A stretch of DNA of 31,023 nt from DAMCAP01 sp964369265 (GCA_964369265.1 CAYJEV010000013.1:1-31023); one strand, 5' to 3'; positions 1 to 9,685 are shown, counted from the stretch's first letter. Made by a program: numbers and translations. The notes: generated from the letters alone by a model not told the origin.

Positions 1-2267
1 TGATTTTCGCTCTTATAGTTGGAATAATATTAGGGCGATTATTTTTTCTTCAAGTTGGGAGCGCAACAGGAGAGGGGTATAGAGCGTCTGCCTTATCTCA
101 GCAGTATAGAATGGTGGAAATAGAGCCTAATAGAGGAACTATTTATGATAGAAATATGAAAACTCTTGCAGTTAGTGCAACAGTTTGGGATGTTGTTTTG
201 TCGCCTGCTGTAATGAAGGATGAGCAGATAGGCTTGATTGCTGATTTTTTTAGTGCAGAGTTTGAGGTTGATAGAGCAGAAGTAATAGAACGTTCCCAAA
301 ACAAGGGGAGATATTATGAGAGGATATTATCAAAGCTTGAAAAATCAGATATAGACAAAATAAATGAGTTTATAAATGAGAATGATGTTGTTGGCATTGA
401 GCTTATTGAAAGCACAAAAAGATACTATCCATATGGCGACTTAGCCTCAACGGTTTTAGGTTTTGTTGGAAGCGAAAATCAAGGCGCTTATGGGCTTGAG
501 GCGTATTATAACAATGTACTTTCAGGCACAGCTGGAAAAACAGTAACTGCCAAAGATGCAAAGGGCAGAGATACACATGAGTCATTTCAGCAGATGTATA
601 TGCCTGAAAATGGCAACTCTTTAGTTCTTACAATAGATGAAGTTGTTCAGCATTTTTTAGAGAAACATCTCGAAATGGCAATTACAGAATATAATGTGCA
701 AAATAGGGCAACTGGAATTGTTATGAATATTAAGACAGGCGAGATATTGGCGATGGCTTCTGAGCCAGATTTTGACCCAAATAATCCGCTAGAGATTTAT
801 CATGAAATAACAAACCAAGAGCTTTTAATAGCGAAAGAAACGTTAAATGATGAGGAATATGCTAAAGCTTTGCAACAAGCGCAGTTTGACCAGTGGCGAA
901 ACAAGGCTATAAGCGATCCTTACGAGCCTGGCTCTGTATTTAAAGTAATAACAGCAGCTGCAGCTCTTGATAGCAACACCACAGAGGCGACAGGCGACAC
1001 GTTTACTTGCCCGGGGTACCATATCGTAGCAGGAGAGCGTATTGGTTGTTGGAAGACTGCTGGACATGGAGCAATAAACTTCACAGAAGCGGTTATGTTT
1101 TCTTGTAACCCAGCTTTTATGCAGGTTGGGGAAATGTTAGGCGCAGACCTATTTTATACATACTTTGAGCGTTTTGGGCTGACAGAACTTACAGGAATTG
1201 ACCTTCCTGGAGAAGCAACTTCAATTCATCACTCATATGAAGTGCTCGATGGCGATTCAGGCTTAGAGCTTGCAATCAGCTCATTTGGCCAAACACAAAA
1301 AGTCACACCAATTCAGCTAATAACAGCTGTTTCAGCTGCTGTTAATGGCAATTTAATGCAACCTTATGTTGTTAAAGAAGTGCTAGATCCATTTGGAAAT
1401 ATCATAAGCTCAGTTGAGCCAACTGTTAAAAGGCAGGTAGTGTCTGAAGAAACCGCAGACACTGTTGCACATATGATGCAGCAGGTAGTTAGTGGTGTTG
1501 GTGGTTCTGGTTCAAGGGCATATGTCCCTGGATATAGAGTTGGCGGTAAGACAGGAACAAGCGAAAAAACTGATAAGCTTGTTGATGGTCAGGTTGTTTA
1601 CTTTATTGCTTCATTCTTAGGAATTGCTCCAGCTGATGACCCAGAAATTGCTGTGCTTATTCTGTTTGATGAGCCTGATGATATGCAGACTACATTCGGA
1701 TCTATGCTTGCAGCTCCTGTTGTTGGTGCTGTGCTGAATGATACATTAGATTATCTTGGGATAAATCCTCAATACACTGCTGAAGAAAGCGCAAAAGTTG
1801 AGTCAACTGTGCCTAGTGTTGAGGGAGTACAGATTCACTATGCGACTTCATTTGTGACTGAACAACAACTTCAATATCGAATAGTTGGGGATGGAGATTT
1901 TGTTATTTCGCAAATACCAGGACCATATCAAAAAGTGCCAACTGGTTCAACAGTTGTTTTATACACAACAGAAGAGGTGCAATCTGAGCAGGTTGAAGTT
2001 CCGAATATAGTTGGCTTGCCATCTGCTCAAGCAAACAAGACATTAACAAATGCAGGGCTTAATATTGAGGTGGATGGTGCAGAGCTTGAAGAGCCGAACT
2101 GCACAGCTATCTATCAAGAGCCAGCTGCTGGGGAGATGGTTGAGAGAGGAAGCTTTGTAACAGTTACATTTAGCTCTGATTTAACGCCGATGGCATCTCC
2201 AAATGAGGAGGCTTCTGCTAGCATTCCAGCCCCTCCTCTGCCAGAAAGTTCAGAATTAAGCGAATGA
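1..2267 (+). CDS. Class B penicillin-binding protein with PASTA domains (SpoVD/PBP2x type), 5' partial
   Basis: Transpeptidase that cross-links septal or spore-cortex peptidoglycan, anchored in the membrane and acting outside it. The reading frame is open from base 3, so the start lies upstream. The first visible residues (IFALIVGIILGRLFFLQV) are a membrane helix, followed by the dimerisation domain (EPNRGTIYDRN). All three penicillin-binding motifs are present: SVFK (serine codon 933-935), SCN (1101-1109) and KTG (1549-1557). Two C-terminal PASTA repeats follow (about 1810-1975 and 1996-2195), then a short Pro/Ser/Glu-rich tail. The PASTA repeats and the position just before murE match the ftsI/spoVD slot of Firmicutes. 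Whether it is the vegetative division PBP or a sporulation PBP cannot be decided from this window. An internal ATG at 111 would remove the anchor and is not the start. Confidence 0.93.
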   Translation, partial: IFALIVGIILGRLFFLQVGSATGEGYRASALSQQYRMVEIEPNRGTIYDRNMKTLAVSATVWDVVLSPAVMKDEQIGLIADFFSAEFEVDRAEVIERSQNKGRYYERILSKLEKSDIDKINEFINENDVVGIELIESTKRYYPYGDLASTVLGFVGSENQGAYGLEAYYNNVLSGTAGKTVTAKDAKGRDTHESFQQMYMPENGNSLVLTIDEVVQHFLEKHLEMAITEYNVQNRATGIVMNIKTGEILAMASEPDFDPNNPLEIYHEITNQELLIAKETLNDEEYAKALQQAQFDQWRNKAISDPYEPGSVFKVITAAAALDSNTTEATGDTFTCPGYHIVAGERIGCWKTAGHGAINFTEAVMFSCNPAFMQVGEMLGADLFYTYFERFGLTELTGIDLPGEATSIHHSYEVLDGDSGLELAISSFGQTQKVTPIQLITAVSAAVNGNLMQPYVVKEVLDPFGNIISSVEPTVKRQVVSEETADTVAHMMQQVVSGVGGSGSRAYVPGYRVGGKTGTSEKTDKLVDGQVVYFIASFLGIAPADDPEIAVLILFDEPDDMQTTFGSMLAAPVVGAVLNDTLDYLGINPQYTAEESAKVESTVPSVEGVQIHYATSFVTEQQLQYRIVGDGDFVISQIPGPYQKVPTGSTVVLYTTEEVQSEQVEVPNIVGLPSAQANKTLTNAGLNIEVDGAELEEPNCTAIYQEPAAGEMVERGSFVTVTFSSDLTPMASPNEEASASIPAPPLPESSELSE

Positions 2268-2285
2268 TAATATAAAGGAAGTTTT

Positions 2286-2318
2286 AGCCATCAAAGTGAT
2301 GGTACAAATAGCTTTGAT
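2286..2318 (+). other. Two overlapping, mutually exclusive short hairpins before murE
   Basis: In the 69-base pbp-murE gap, CCATCA (2288-2293) can pair with TGATGG (2297-2302). Alternatively ATCAAAG (2290-2296) can pair with CTTTGAT (2312-2318). The two pairings exclude each other. There is no T-tract, so this is not a terminator. It may be chance or a weak processing or translation-control element. Confidence 0.25.
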
Positions 2319-2336
2319 ACTTTATGGAGTGTTACT

Positions 2337-3776
2337 ATGAAACTTTCTAAACTTATTTTGGATTCAAATCTTAAACTAAACTTCAAGCAAGACTTTGAAA
2401 TTGAGGGAGTTAGCAATAACTCTCTCAATATTAAACAAGGATTTGTGTTTGTCCTCTCGGTGAAAGATGAAGCGAGGGCAAAGCGATATACAGAAGATGC
2501 TATCGCAAGAGGTGCAGTTCTTGTTGTAAATGGCATAAGCGAAGAATATGGCTTGGTGTATGAGGGCGATTTGGGGGAATGCTATTCGAAGCTTGTTGCT
2601 GCCTTTTTTGGAAATCCACAAAAAAGGCTAAAAATGATTGGTGTAACAGGCACAAACGGAAAAACCTCAACTTGCAAGCTTATATATAGCATGTTAAATG
2701 ATATGGGGATAAAAACTGGTGTTATAGGGACAATAGCCAATGAGTTTTTGGGGCTAAAGTATAAATCATATCACACAACTCCTGATAGTGATAGATTGTT
2801 TTTCCTGCTTTCAGAAATGCTTAAAAAAGGCTGTACGCATTGTGTTATGGAGGTGTCCTCGCATTCGTTAGTACAAGGAAGGGTTTCGGCTATAGAGTTT
2901 GATGTTGCTGTGTTTACAAATTTAACGCAGGATCATCTTGACTATCATGTCACTATGGAGGAGTATGCAAGGGCAAAATCAAAACTATTTAGTATGGCAA
3001 AAACAGCTGTCATAAACATTGACTCGCTTTATTATAAAAAGATGGTACACAGCTTTAAAGGCGAAATCATTACATATAGTTTGGAAAATAACAATGCTGA
3101 TTATTACTGTAAAAACCCAAATTATACTATAAATGGTACTGCATTTGACATATTGCACAATAATACTAAAAAAAGAATTGAAACTTCTTTAATTGGAAAA
3201 TTTAATATTTATAACACTATAGCTGCTATATGTGCTATAATAAAAGTTACTGAAAAATTAGATACAGCTATAAATTCGCTTAAATCCTTTGAGGGAGTTG
3301 CTGGAAGAGCAGAAATAATCTATAGCGATAAATACACAATAATTAGGGACTACGCACACACACCAGATGCGATTGAAAAGCTACTAACAACATTAAGACC
3401 TTTAGTTAAAGGACGGTTGGTTGCTTTGTTTGGTTGCGGCGGAGATAGGGATAAAACAAAGCGAAGCATTATGGGGAAGATAGCGACTGTGAATAGTGAT
3501 GTTGCTATTGTTACATCGGATAACCCACGTTCAGAAAATCCAATGGATATTATAAGAGATATCAAAGCAGGCGTTTTGGAACAAGACTGCGAAGTAATAA
3601 CAATACCAGACAGATTAACTGCAATAAAATATGCAGTTGGAGCATTAAATAATGAAGATACACTTGTGCTTCTTGGCAAAGGCCATGAGGATTATCAAGT
3701 TTTAAAAGATAAAATAATACATTTTGATGAAAAAGAAATAATAGAAAATATATTAAAAAATATAGATGGAGAATAG
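2337..3776 (+). CDS. murE: UDP-N-acetylmuramoyl-tripeptide synthetase MurE
   Basis: Cytoplasmic ATP-dependent ligase adding the third amino acid to UDP-MurNAc-L-Ala-D-Glu. At 479 aa it has the usual length. The Mur ligase ATP loop is GVTGTNGKTST (residues 102-112), and the lysine expected to be carbamylated sits in ARAKSKLF (about K214). RDYAHTPD (337-344) and GCGGDRDKTKR (366-376) are typical central and C-terminal motifs. The substrate-selecting motif is DNPRSENP (395-402); DNPR is the form found in meso-diaminopimelate-adding enzymes, so the wall is inferred to be mDAP type. GGAG in TTTATGGAGTG sits a normal distance before the ATG. murF starts two bases after the stop, so the two are cotranscribed. 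Confidence 0.96.
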   Translation: MKLSKLILDSNLKLNFKQDFEIEGVSNNSLNIKQGFVFVLSVKDEARAKRYTEDAIARGAVLVVNGISEEYGLVYEGDLGECYSKLVAAFFGNPQKRLKMIGVTGTNGKTSTCKLIYSMLNDMGIKTGVIGTIANEFLGLKYKSYHTTPDSDRLFFLLSEMLKKGCTHCVMEVSSHSLVQGRVSAIEFDVAVFTNLTQDHLDYHVTMEEYARAKSKLFSMAKTAVINIDSLYYKKMVHSFKGEIITYSLENNNADYYCKNPNYTINGTAFDILHNNTKKRIETSLIGKFNIYNTIAAICAIIKVTEKLDTAINSLKSFEGVAGRAEIIYSDKYTIIRDYAHTPDAIEKLLTTLRPLVKGRLVALFGCGGDRDKTKRSIMGKIATVNSDVAIVTSDNPRSENPMDIIRDIKAGVLEQDCEVITIPDRLTAIKYAVGALNNEDTLVLLGKGHEDYQVLKDKIIHFDEKEIIENILKNIDGE

Positions 3777-3778
3777 GT

Positions 3779-5137
3779 ATGAGCTTGATGAAAATTAGCG
3801 AAATAGCAAGGCTTTTTGGCAGCGAAACTGATTTTGATGGCGATATAAATGAAATCGTGACTGATTCACGCCTTGCGACAAAAGGAAACTGCTTTTTTGC
3901 GATTGTTGGCGAAAATATGGATGCACACAACTTTATTGATAGCGCAATAGATAATGGTGTATCGTTAGTTGTTGCTTCAAAGAAGGCTTCTTATAAAGAT
4001 AATAGCAAGGTTATATATGTTGAGGATACTAGGCTTGCCCATATAGAGCTTGGGAGATATTATAAAGAAAAGTTTGATGTTTCAGTTATTGGTGTAACAG
4101 GAAGTGTTGGAAAGACAACAACAAAAGAGTTTATCGCTGCCCTTCTATCAGGAGAGCTTAGCACATTAAAAAATGAGGGGAATTTAAACAATGAGCTAGG
4201 GCTTCCAAAAACTTTGTTTAAGCTGGACAATAGCCATCAAGTTGCTGTGCTTGAAATGGGGATGAGCAGCTTTGGAGAGATACACAACCTTTCTGTTGCG
4301 ACAAAGCCAGATATTGCTGTTATAACTAATATTGGGCTTTCTCATGTTGAAATATTAGGAAGCAGAGAAAATATATTTAAAGCTAAGCTTGAAATGCTTG
4401 ATGGCATGAAGGCAGGCTCAGTTTTGATAGTATCGGCTGATGATGATATGCTTTCTAGCTATCAAAATAAAAACTATAAAGTCTTAAAATATGGCGTTAA
4501 AAACAGAAATGCAGACGTTTTTGCAACAAATATAACCTTTGAAAATGAAAAAACTACCTTTACAATTAACTATAAAAATGAAACTTACAACGCAGAAATT
4601 CCAGCAATGGGAGAGCATAATGTGCTAAATGCTTTAGCTGCGTTTTTGATTGGGGTTAGCATGGGAATTGATGAGAACAATGCTGTTAAATATCTAAAAA
4701 ATTATAAACCTTCTGGAATGCGACAAAACTTCACAGAGAAAAATGGTATTATGTTTGTGGAGGACTGCTATAATAGCGCTCCTAACTCTTTGTTAGCCGC
4801 TGTTAAAACCCTTGCTGGCTATAAGGCTAAGGGAAGAAAAATACTTGTAGTATCGGATATGCTTGAGCTTGGGGATATGACAGAACCTGCGCACAAAGAG
4901 GCTGGACGAGAGATAGCAGATTATGCTGTGGATATTGTGCTAGGCTGTGGAGAGGCGACTAAATATTTAATAGATGAAGCTCTGGTTGCTGGCAAAAGCG
5001 CAAAGCATTTTGAATCAAAAGACGAATTAAAAAATGAGATATTAAGAGAGATAAAAAACGGCGATATAATCTGGTTTAAGGCAAGCAGAGGAATGCGACT
5101 AGAAGAAGTTATAATGCCGATATATGAGGAGATGTAG
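3779..5137 (+). CDS. murF: UDP-N-acetylmuramoyl-tripeptide--D-alanyl-D-alanine ligase MurF
   Basis: Cytoplasmic ligase that completes the UDP-MurNAc-pentapeptide by adding D-Ala-D-Ala. It is 452 aa, the usual length. The N-terminal substrate-binding domain contains the DSR motif (residues 29-31), the ATP loop is GVTGSVGKTTTKEF (105-118), and NNELGLP follows. EDCYNSAPNSLLAAV is the clostridial form of the DAYNANP motif. GGAG at 3768-3771 is 7 bases before the ATG at 3779 but 16 before the in-frame ATG at 3788, so 3779 is preferred. murE ends 2 bases upstream and mraY begins 3 bases downstream. Confidence 0.96.
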   Translation: MSLMKISEIARLFGSETDFDGDINEIVTDSRLATKGNCFFAIVGENMDAHNFIDSAIDNGVSLVVASKKASYKDNSKVIYVEDTRLAHIELGRYYKEKFDVSVIGVTGSVGKTTTKEFIAALLSGELSTLKNEGNLNNELGLPKTLFKLDNSHQVAVLEMGMSSFGEIHNLSVATKPDIAVITNIGLSHVEILGSRENIFKAKLEMLDGMKAGSVLIVSADDDMLSSYQNKNYKVLKYGVKNRNADVFATNITFENEKTTFTINYKNETYNAEIPAMGEHNVLNALAAFLIGVSMGIDENNAVKYLKNYKPSGMRQNFTEKNGIMFVEDCYNSAPNSLLAAVKTLAGYKAKGRKILVVSDMLELGDMTEPAHKEAGREIADYAVDIVLGCGEATKYLIDEALVAGKSAKHFESKDELKNEILREIKNGDIIWFKASRGMRLEEVIMPIYEEM

Positions 5138-5140
5138 TAG

Positions 5141-6145
5141 ATGTTGAAAACAGGAATAATAACAGCCGCACTCATTGGCTTTGCAGTAACAGCGGTGTCT
5201 GGGATATGGTTAGTGCCGTATTTAAGAAGGTTAAAATATGGGCAAACAATATTAGAAGAAGGCCCAAATTGGCATATGAAAAAGCAAGGCACACCAACAA
5301 TGGGTGGTTTTATGATGCTGCTTGGTGTTGTTATGGCAGTTGTGGCTGGTTTTATTGTTGGAGTTCCAGAAATGGACTTTATTATGGATAGAGTTATCAT
5401 CATGAGGATGATCGGCGGAATTATAATGGCAATTGGCTTTGGTATGATAGGTTTTTTTGATGATTATGTGAAAGTTAGTAAAAAGCAAAACTTAGGTTTA
5501 ACTGCCATTCAAAAGCTCATACTACAATTTGGTGTTGCTGCTGCTTATATGCTAACTTTATATAATGCTGGGGATCATTCAACTATAGTGCAAATTCCTT
5601 TCTTGTTTCAAATTGACTTTGGCATTTTATATTATCCTCTTTGCGTTATAGGAATTGCATACATAGTTAATGCTGTTAATATAACTGATGGTCTTGATGG
5701 GTTGGCTGCGTCTATAACTTTTGTGTCGGCTTGTGGTTTTATTGTTATGGCTGTTATGCTGGATTTATATCCGATTGTCATTTTATCTGTTGCGACTGCT
5801 GCTTCTTGTCTTGGGTTTTTGCTTTGGAACTTTTATCCTGCTAAGGTGTTTATGGGAGATACAGGCTCTATGTTCCTTGGGGGGTTAGTAGTGGCGATGG
5901 CTTTTGGGCTTGGAATGCCAATAATACTTCTATTCAGTGGAATTATATATATATGCGAATCCCTTTCTGTTGTAATTCAAGTCGCTTATTTTAAGGCGAC
6001 TAAGGGAAAAAGGCTGTTTAAGATGAGCCCTATTCATCATCATTTTGAGATGTCTGGCTGGAATGAAGTGAAGATAGTCTTTGTATTTTCGCTTATTACA
6101 TTAATTGGCTCTGCTATATCTGTATTGTCAATAATATATTTATAA
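5141..6145 (+). CDS. mraY: Phospho-N-acetylmuramoyl-pentapeptide-transferase MraY
   Basis: Integral membrane enzyme transferring phospho-MurNAc-pentapeptide to undecaprenyl phosphate to form lipid I. The protein is 334 aa with about ten hydrophobic segments. Diagnostic motifs are GFFDDYVKV, the Mg-binding NITDGLDGLAAS, MGDTGSMFLGG and the histidine-rich loop KMSPIHHHFEMSGW near the C terminus. The start overlaps the end of murF's GAGGAGATG sequence, which serves as ribosome binding site. murD normally follows mraY in clostridial clusters; here ftsW follows directly. Confidence 0.97.
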   Translation: MLKTGIITAALIGFAVTAVSGIWLVPYLRRLKYGQTILEEGPNWHMKKQGTPTMGGFMMLLGVVMAVVAGFIVGVPEMDFIMDRVIIMRMIGGIIMAIGFGMIGFFDDYVKVSKKQNLGLTAIQKLILQFGVAAAYMLTLYNAGDHSTIVQIPFLFQIDFGILYYPLCVIGIAYIVNAVNITDGLDGLAASITFVSACGFIVMAVMLDLYPIVILSVATAASCLGFLLWNFYPAKVFMGDTGSMFLGGLVVAMAFGLGMPIILLFSGIIYICESLSVVIQVAYFKATKGKRLFKMSPIHHHFEMSGWNEVKIVFVFSLITLIGSAISVLSIIYL

Positions 6146-6166
6146 AAACAACGGAGGTGCATTTAG

Positions 6167-7291
6167 ATGAATTTTCTAGGGTTAAAGCCTTTTATACATG
6201 ATGAAGGCAAGATAAATCGTCCTTTTCTTCTTATAGTGCTTGCTTTGCTTGGAACAGGGCTAATAATGATGTTCTCTGCAAGCTATGCAAATGCGCTTTA
6301 TTATCATGATGACAGCACGATGTTTATTAGAAGCCAGCTCATGTTTGCAGTTTTGGGAATAGGCGTTATGATGTTTGTTTCCACAGTAAATTACCAATAT
6401 TTTAAAAAGTTTGCGCCTGTTGTTTATATAATATCCGTTATACTTTTGATAGTGGTGCTATTTCTTCCAGAAATAAACTATGTTAAGAGATGGATAGTAG
6501 TAGGTCCAATTAACTTTCAGCCTTCTGAGGTGGCAAAGTTTGCTATTACAATTTTATTTGCTGCGCTAATAGATAGCAATTTCAAGGCAGTGCAAAGAAA
6601 ATGGAATTCAGTTTTCCCATTTGTTGGGCTTTTAGTGCCTGTGTTAGGCTTGCTTTTATTAGAACCTCACTTATCAGGTATGGTTATTATACTTTGTATA
6701 GCAGCCTTAATGCTATGGGTTGGTGGCATAAACCATAGATGGTTTATTCTTGGAATAATCGCTGCCGCTGCCGCTGCTCTTATACTTCTTATGCTTGGTA
6801 CTGTTGGTTATGCCTCAACTCGTATAGAGGTGTGGCTAGATCCATTTGCTGACCCGAGAGGGGATGGCTATCAAACAATTCAGTCATTATATGCTATTGC
6901 TTCCGGGGGCTTATACGGCGCTGGTATTGGAGCATCAAGGCAGAAATATTTGTTTTTGCCAGAGCCTCAAAATGACTTCGTTTTCGCAATAGTAAGCGAA
7001 GAGCTTGGATTTGTTGGGGCGACAATAATAATACTAATGTTTGTGCTGCTTATATATCAAGGGTTTAAAATTGCGCTTAGATGTAAAGATAGGTTTGGTA
7101 CTTTAATTGCGCTTGGGCTTGTTGGGCAGATTGGCATTCAGACAATGCTAAACTTAGGGGTTGTCACAGGGCTTCTTCCAAATACAGGAATAAGCTTGCC
7201 TTTCTTCTCCTATGGAGGAACATCAATGCTGATGTTAATGGCTCAGGTTGGAATAGTATTGGCTGTATCAAGGCATAGCAGCAATGAATAG
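6167..7291 (+). CDS. ftsW: SEDS-family peptidoglycan glycosyltransferase FtsW (FtsW/SpoVE)
   Basis: Polytopic membrane protein that polymerises lipid II into glycan strands at the septum together with a class B PBP, here probably the one encoded at the left end of the window. It has 374 aa and about ten membrane helices. SEDS motifs visible are NFQPSEVAKFA, EPHLSG, the large loop from DPFADPRGDGYQ to LFLPEPQNDFVFA with its conserved Asp, and NTGISLPFFSYGGTS near the C terminus. GGAGGTG at 6152-6158 is a strong ribosome binding site. It could be the sporulation paralog SpoVE, which is indistinguishable without a phylogeny. Confidence 0.93.
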   Translation: MNFLGLKPFIHDEGKINRPFLLIVLALLGTGLIMMFSASYANALYYHDDSTMFIRSQLMFAVLGIGVMMFVSTVNYQYFKKFAPVVYIISVILLIVVLFLPEINYVKRWIVVGPINFQPSEVAKFAITILFAALIDSNFKAVQRKWNSVFPFVGLLVPVLGLLLLEPHLSGMVIILCIAALMLWVGGINHRWFILGIIAAAAAALILLMLGTVGYASTRIEVWLDPFADPRGDGYQTIQSLYAIASGGLYGAGIGASRQKYLFLPEPQNDFVFAIVSEELGFVGATIIILMFVLLIYQGFKIALRCKDRFGTLIALGLVGQIGIQTMLNLGVVTGLLPNTGISLPFFSYGGTSMLMLMAQVGIVLAVSRHSSNE

Positions 7292-7307
7292 AGGAGTGAA
7301 AGTTCGA

Positions 7308-8432
7308 GTGAGAGTATTATTTGTTTGTGGAGGCACTGCTGGGCATATAAATCCAGCAATAGCAGTTGCCGATTCATTAAAAAGCAAAATCCATGATTTA
7401 GAGATATTGTTTGTTGGAAATCCAAAGGGAATAGAAGCGACATTAGTACCAAAGGCAGGTTATGAGTTTAAGGGAATAGAGGTTGCTGGACTGCAAAGGA
7501 AGGTTAATCTTAAAAATATACAAAGAAATGTTAAATCTGCTTTTTTGTTAATGAAGAGCTTTCCGCAAGCTAAAAAAATAATAAAGGAATTTTCTCCAGA
7601 CATTATATTTGGAACTGGCGGATATGTTAGTGGGCCTGTTTTAAAGCAGGGCGCAAACATGGGAATTAAGACTGTGACACATGAATCTAATGCTTTTCCG
7701 GGACTAACGACTAAGCTATTATCTAAAGATGTCGATGCTATTTTGCTAGGGCCTGAGGGAGCGAAAAAGCATATTGATGCAAAATATCATAGCAAAGTAA
7801 CAATAACAGGCAATCCTGTTAGAAAGCAGATGATGGAAACTGATAGGGAGCTATCTCGCCAAAAGCTTGGTGTCGGGGATAGAGTATGTATTCTTTCTTT
7901 TGGTGGAAGCCTAGGAGCAGACAGAATAAATGAGGCTGTTGCCGATTTTATGAAGCTTAATGCAGAAACAGGCAAGGTTTATCATATACACGCAACAGGT
8001 AAAGAAAATTATGATGATTTTATTGATATGCTTAACCATAGAGTTGTTCGCCATGAAGATAATGCGAACCTAGACATTAGAAAGTATATTGACAATATGA
8101 ATGAATGTATGGCGGCGGCAGATTTAGTTATTTGCAGAGCAGGAGCTTTAACTTTGGCTGAACTAATAGCTTGCAACAAAGCTTCTGTGCTTATACCTTC
8201 TCCAAATGTTGCTGAAAATCATCAATATCATAATGCTATGGAGCTTGTGAGTAACGGCGCTGCTGAGATAATTGAAGAGAAAAATTTAACAGGAAAGCTG
8301 TTTTGCGAAAAAGTATCATCACTAATTGAAGATGAGGGAAGAATAGCAGAAATATCAGATAACGCAAAGGCTTTATATATGGGCGATGCAAATGAGATAA
8401 TAATTAGTAAATTGTTATCGCTTTTAAGCTAA
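7308..8432 (+). CDS. murG: Lipid II synthase MurG (UDP-GlcNAc transferase)
   Basis: Peripheral membrane glycosyltransferase that adds GlcNAc to lipid I to give lipid II on the cytoplasmic face. The N-terminal phosphate/acceptor loop is FVCGGTAGHINPAIAVAD, a second glycine-rich loop is FGTGGYVSGPV, and SFGGSLGA opens the C-terminal Rossmann domain. The donor-binding region is CRAGALTLAELIA. An ATG at 7284 is in frame and overlaps ftsW, but it lacks a clear Shine-Dalgarno. The GTG at 7308 follows GAGGAGTG (7291-7298) and gives the short family N terminus MRVLFVCGG, so it is chosen. murC, often next to murG, is absent. Confidence 0.94.
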   Translation: MRVLFVCGGTAGHINPAIAVADSLKSKIHDLEILFVGNPKGIEATLVPKAGYEFKGIEVAGLQRKVNLKNIQRNVKSAFLLMKSFPQAKKIIKEFSPDIIFGTGGYVSGPVLKQGANMGIKTVTHESNAFPGLTTKLLSKDVDAILLGPEGAKKHIDAKYHSKVTITGNPVRKQMMETDRELSRQKLGVGDRVCILSFGGSLGADRINEAVADFMKLNAETGKVYHIHATGKENYDDFIDMLNHRVVRHEDNANLDIRKYIDNMNECMAAADLVICRAGALTLAELIACNKASVLIPSPNVAENHQYHNAMELVSNGAAEIIEEKNLTGKLFCEKVSSLIEDEGRIAEISDNAKALYMGDANEIIISKLLSLLS

Positions 8433-8464
8433 CTATATAAAACTATAAGAATGGAGGTGAGAAT

Positions 8465-9685
8465 GTGAAAACGACAATTAGAGTACGAGAAGATAAAATG
8501 GAGCTATCTAAAAAGCGAGCAAGACAAAGAAACGGACAAAACACACTATACTACATACTTCTTGGCATTTTAGCAAGCTCTGTCGGAATAGCACTCTCAC
8601 TAACTGTTTTCTTTAGGATAGAGCAAGTACAGGTAACGGATAACATTGAAATATCTGAAGCTGAAATCGCAACCGATACACAAAATAGAGTTATGCCTCA
8701 AATGTACACAACCGATGAAATCATTGCCCTTAGCGGCATACAATTTGGAGATAACCTATTTACAATTGACACCGGCTCAATAGAGAAAGTGTTATTGACA
8801 AAATATCCATACACAGAGAATGTTAAGTTTAAAAGAATGATACCTTCGATTTTGGAGCTTCACCTTGAGGTTTCAGAGCCTTTTGCTTATATTGACACTG
8901 TTAATAGCATAACTGTTGTTAATGAGGAGGGAAGGGTGCTTGAGCAGTTTGTGGATGGCAACATGCAAAATGAAATGGGTTATATTGTGATGGGGTTTGG
9001 TGAAGAACCTTTTGAGCAGAACACCGAAAGTTGGTATAGAGATTATACTTGTAGTGGAGGCATACAACACACTAGCGTTGCCGAAATGGAAACAGGCACA
9101 TTACAAGACGGCGTGTGTAAAGAAGGGCATGTTCACACAAGCAAGGATAGCCGAAAATCTCTTTCTCCAAACAACTTAGACAAGCTTGATGTGTTAAAAG
9201 AGATAGAAGAAGTTTTTGTCGAGGAGGGTATTGTTGGTATAACTGCTATTGATGTAGAAGATGTGCAGAATATAAACCTTCTTTATGATGATAGGCTGCT
9301 TATAAGGGCTGGTAATATTAACGAACTTGACTATAAAATGCAGTTTGCTAAGGAGATAGTTGACACCTCTCTTGAAGAGGAGGTAGTTGGATTTTTAGAT
9401 GTATCTTATCCTTCTTATGCACGACTAAGGGAAGTTAATATATTTGATGATGAATATTGGTGTTTTGGGGATAAATATAGAGATGAGATTATCAATGGGA
9501 CAGCTTTAAATCCACAAGATGTAGTGATAAAAGAAGAAGACTTATTACAAGATACAGTTATAGAAGAGCAATCTGAACCTAATTCAGAGGCAGAGCCTTC
9601 TATATCAGAAAGCCCTGAAAGCAGCAGCGAAACACAAAATCAAACTGCTGAAAATTCTGATAATACATTTGTATACACCGATTAG
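8465..9685 (+). CDS. ftsQ: Cell division protein FtsQ/DivIB with POTRA domain, unusually long
   Basis: Bitopic divisome protein that bridges FtsB/FtsL-type partners and the septal synthase. It has a short basic cytoplasmic tail (KKRARQR), one membrane helix (about residues 28-50), then a POTRA domain (about 51-135, FRIEQVQVTDN to LELHLEVSEPF). The usual length is 250-300 aa; this one has 406. The excess is an insert at about 185-232 with C196, H202, C218, H222 and H224, plus a Glu/Ser-rich extracytoplasmic tail from about residue 350. The start is GTG at 8465 with GGAGGTGA (8453-8460) upstream; the ATG at 8463 reads straight into a stop. Family assignment rests on POTRA, topology and position between murG and ftsZ. 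Confidence 0.85.
   Translation: MKTTIRVREDKMELSKKRARQRNGQNTLYYILLGILASSVGIALSLTVFFRIEQVQVTDNIEISEAEIATDTQNRVMPQMYTTDEIIALSGIQFGDNLFTIDTGSIEKVLLTKYPYTENVKFKRMIPSILELHLEVSEPFAYIDTVNSITVVNEEGRVLEQFVDGNMQNEMGYIVMGFGEEPFEQNTESWYRDYTCSGGIQHTSVAEMETGTLQDGVCKEGHVHTSKDSRKSLSPNNLDKLDVLKEIEEVFVEEGIVGITAIDVEDVQNINLLYDDRLLIRAGNINELDYKMQFAKEIVDTSLEEEVVGFLDVSYPSYARLREVNIFDDEYWCFGDKYRDEIINGTALNPQDVVIKEEDLLQDTVIEEQSEPNSEAEPSISESPESSSETQNQTAENSDNTFVYTD

Noticed and set aside
93..299. Minus-strand open frames throughout, such as this one opposite the PBP gene
   Set aside because: They lie opposite strongly conserved genes, lack ribosome binding sites and give low-complexity or shadow proteins.
5206..5391. 61-codon plus-strand frame inside mraY
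   Set aside because: It is an out-of-frame shadow rich in Trp and Cys with no ribosome binding site; mraY is intact across it.
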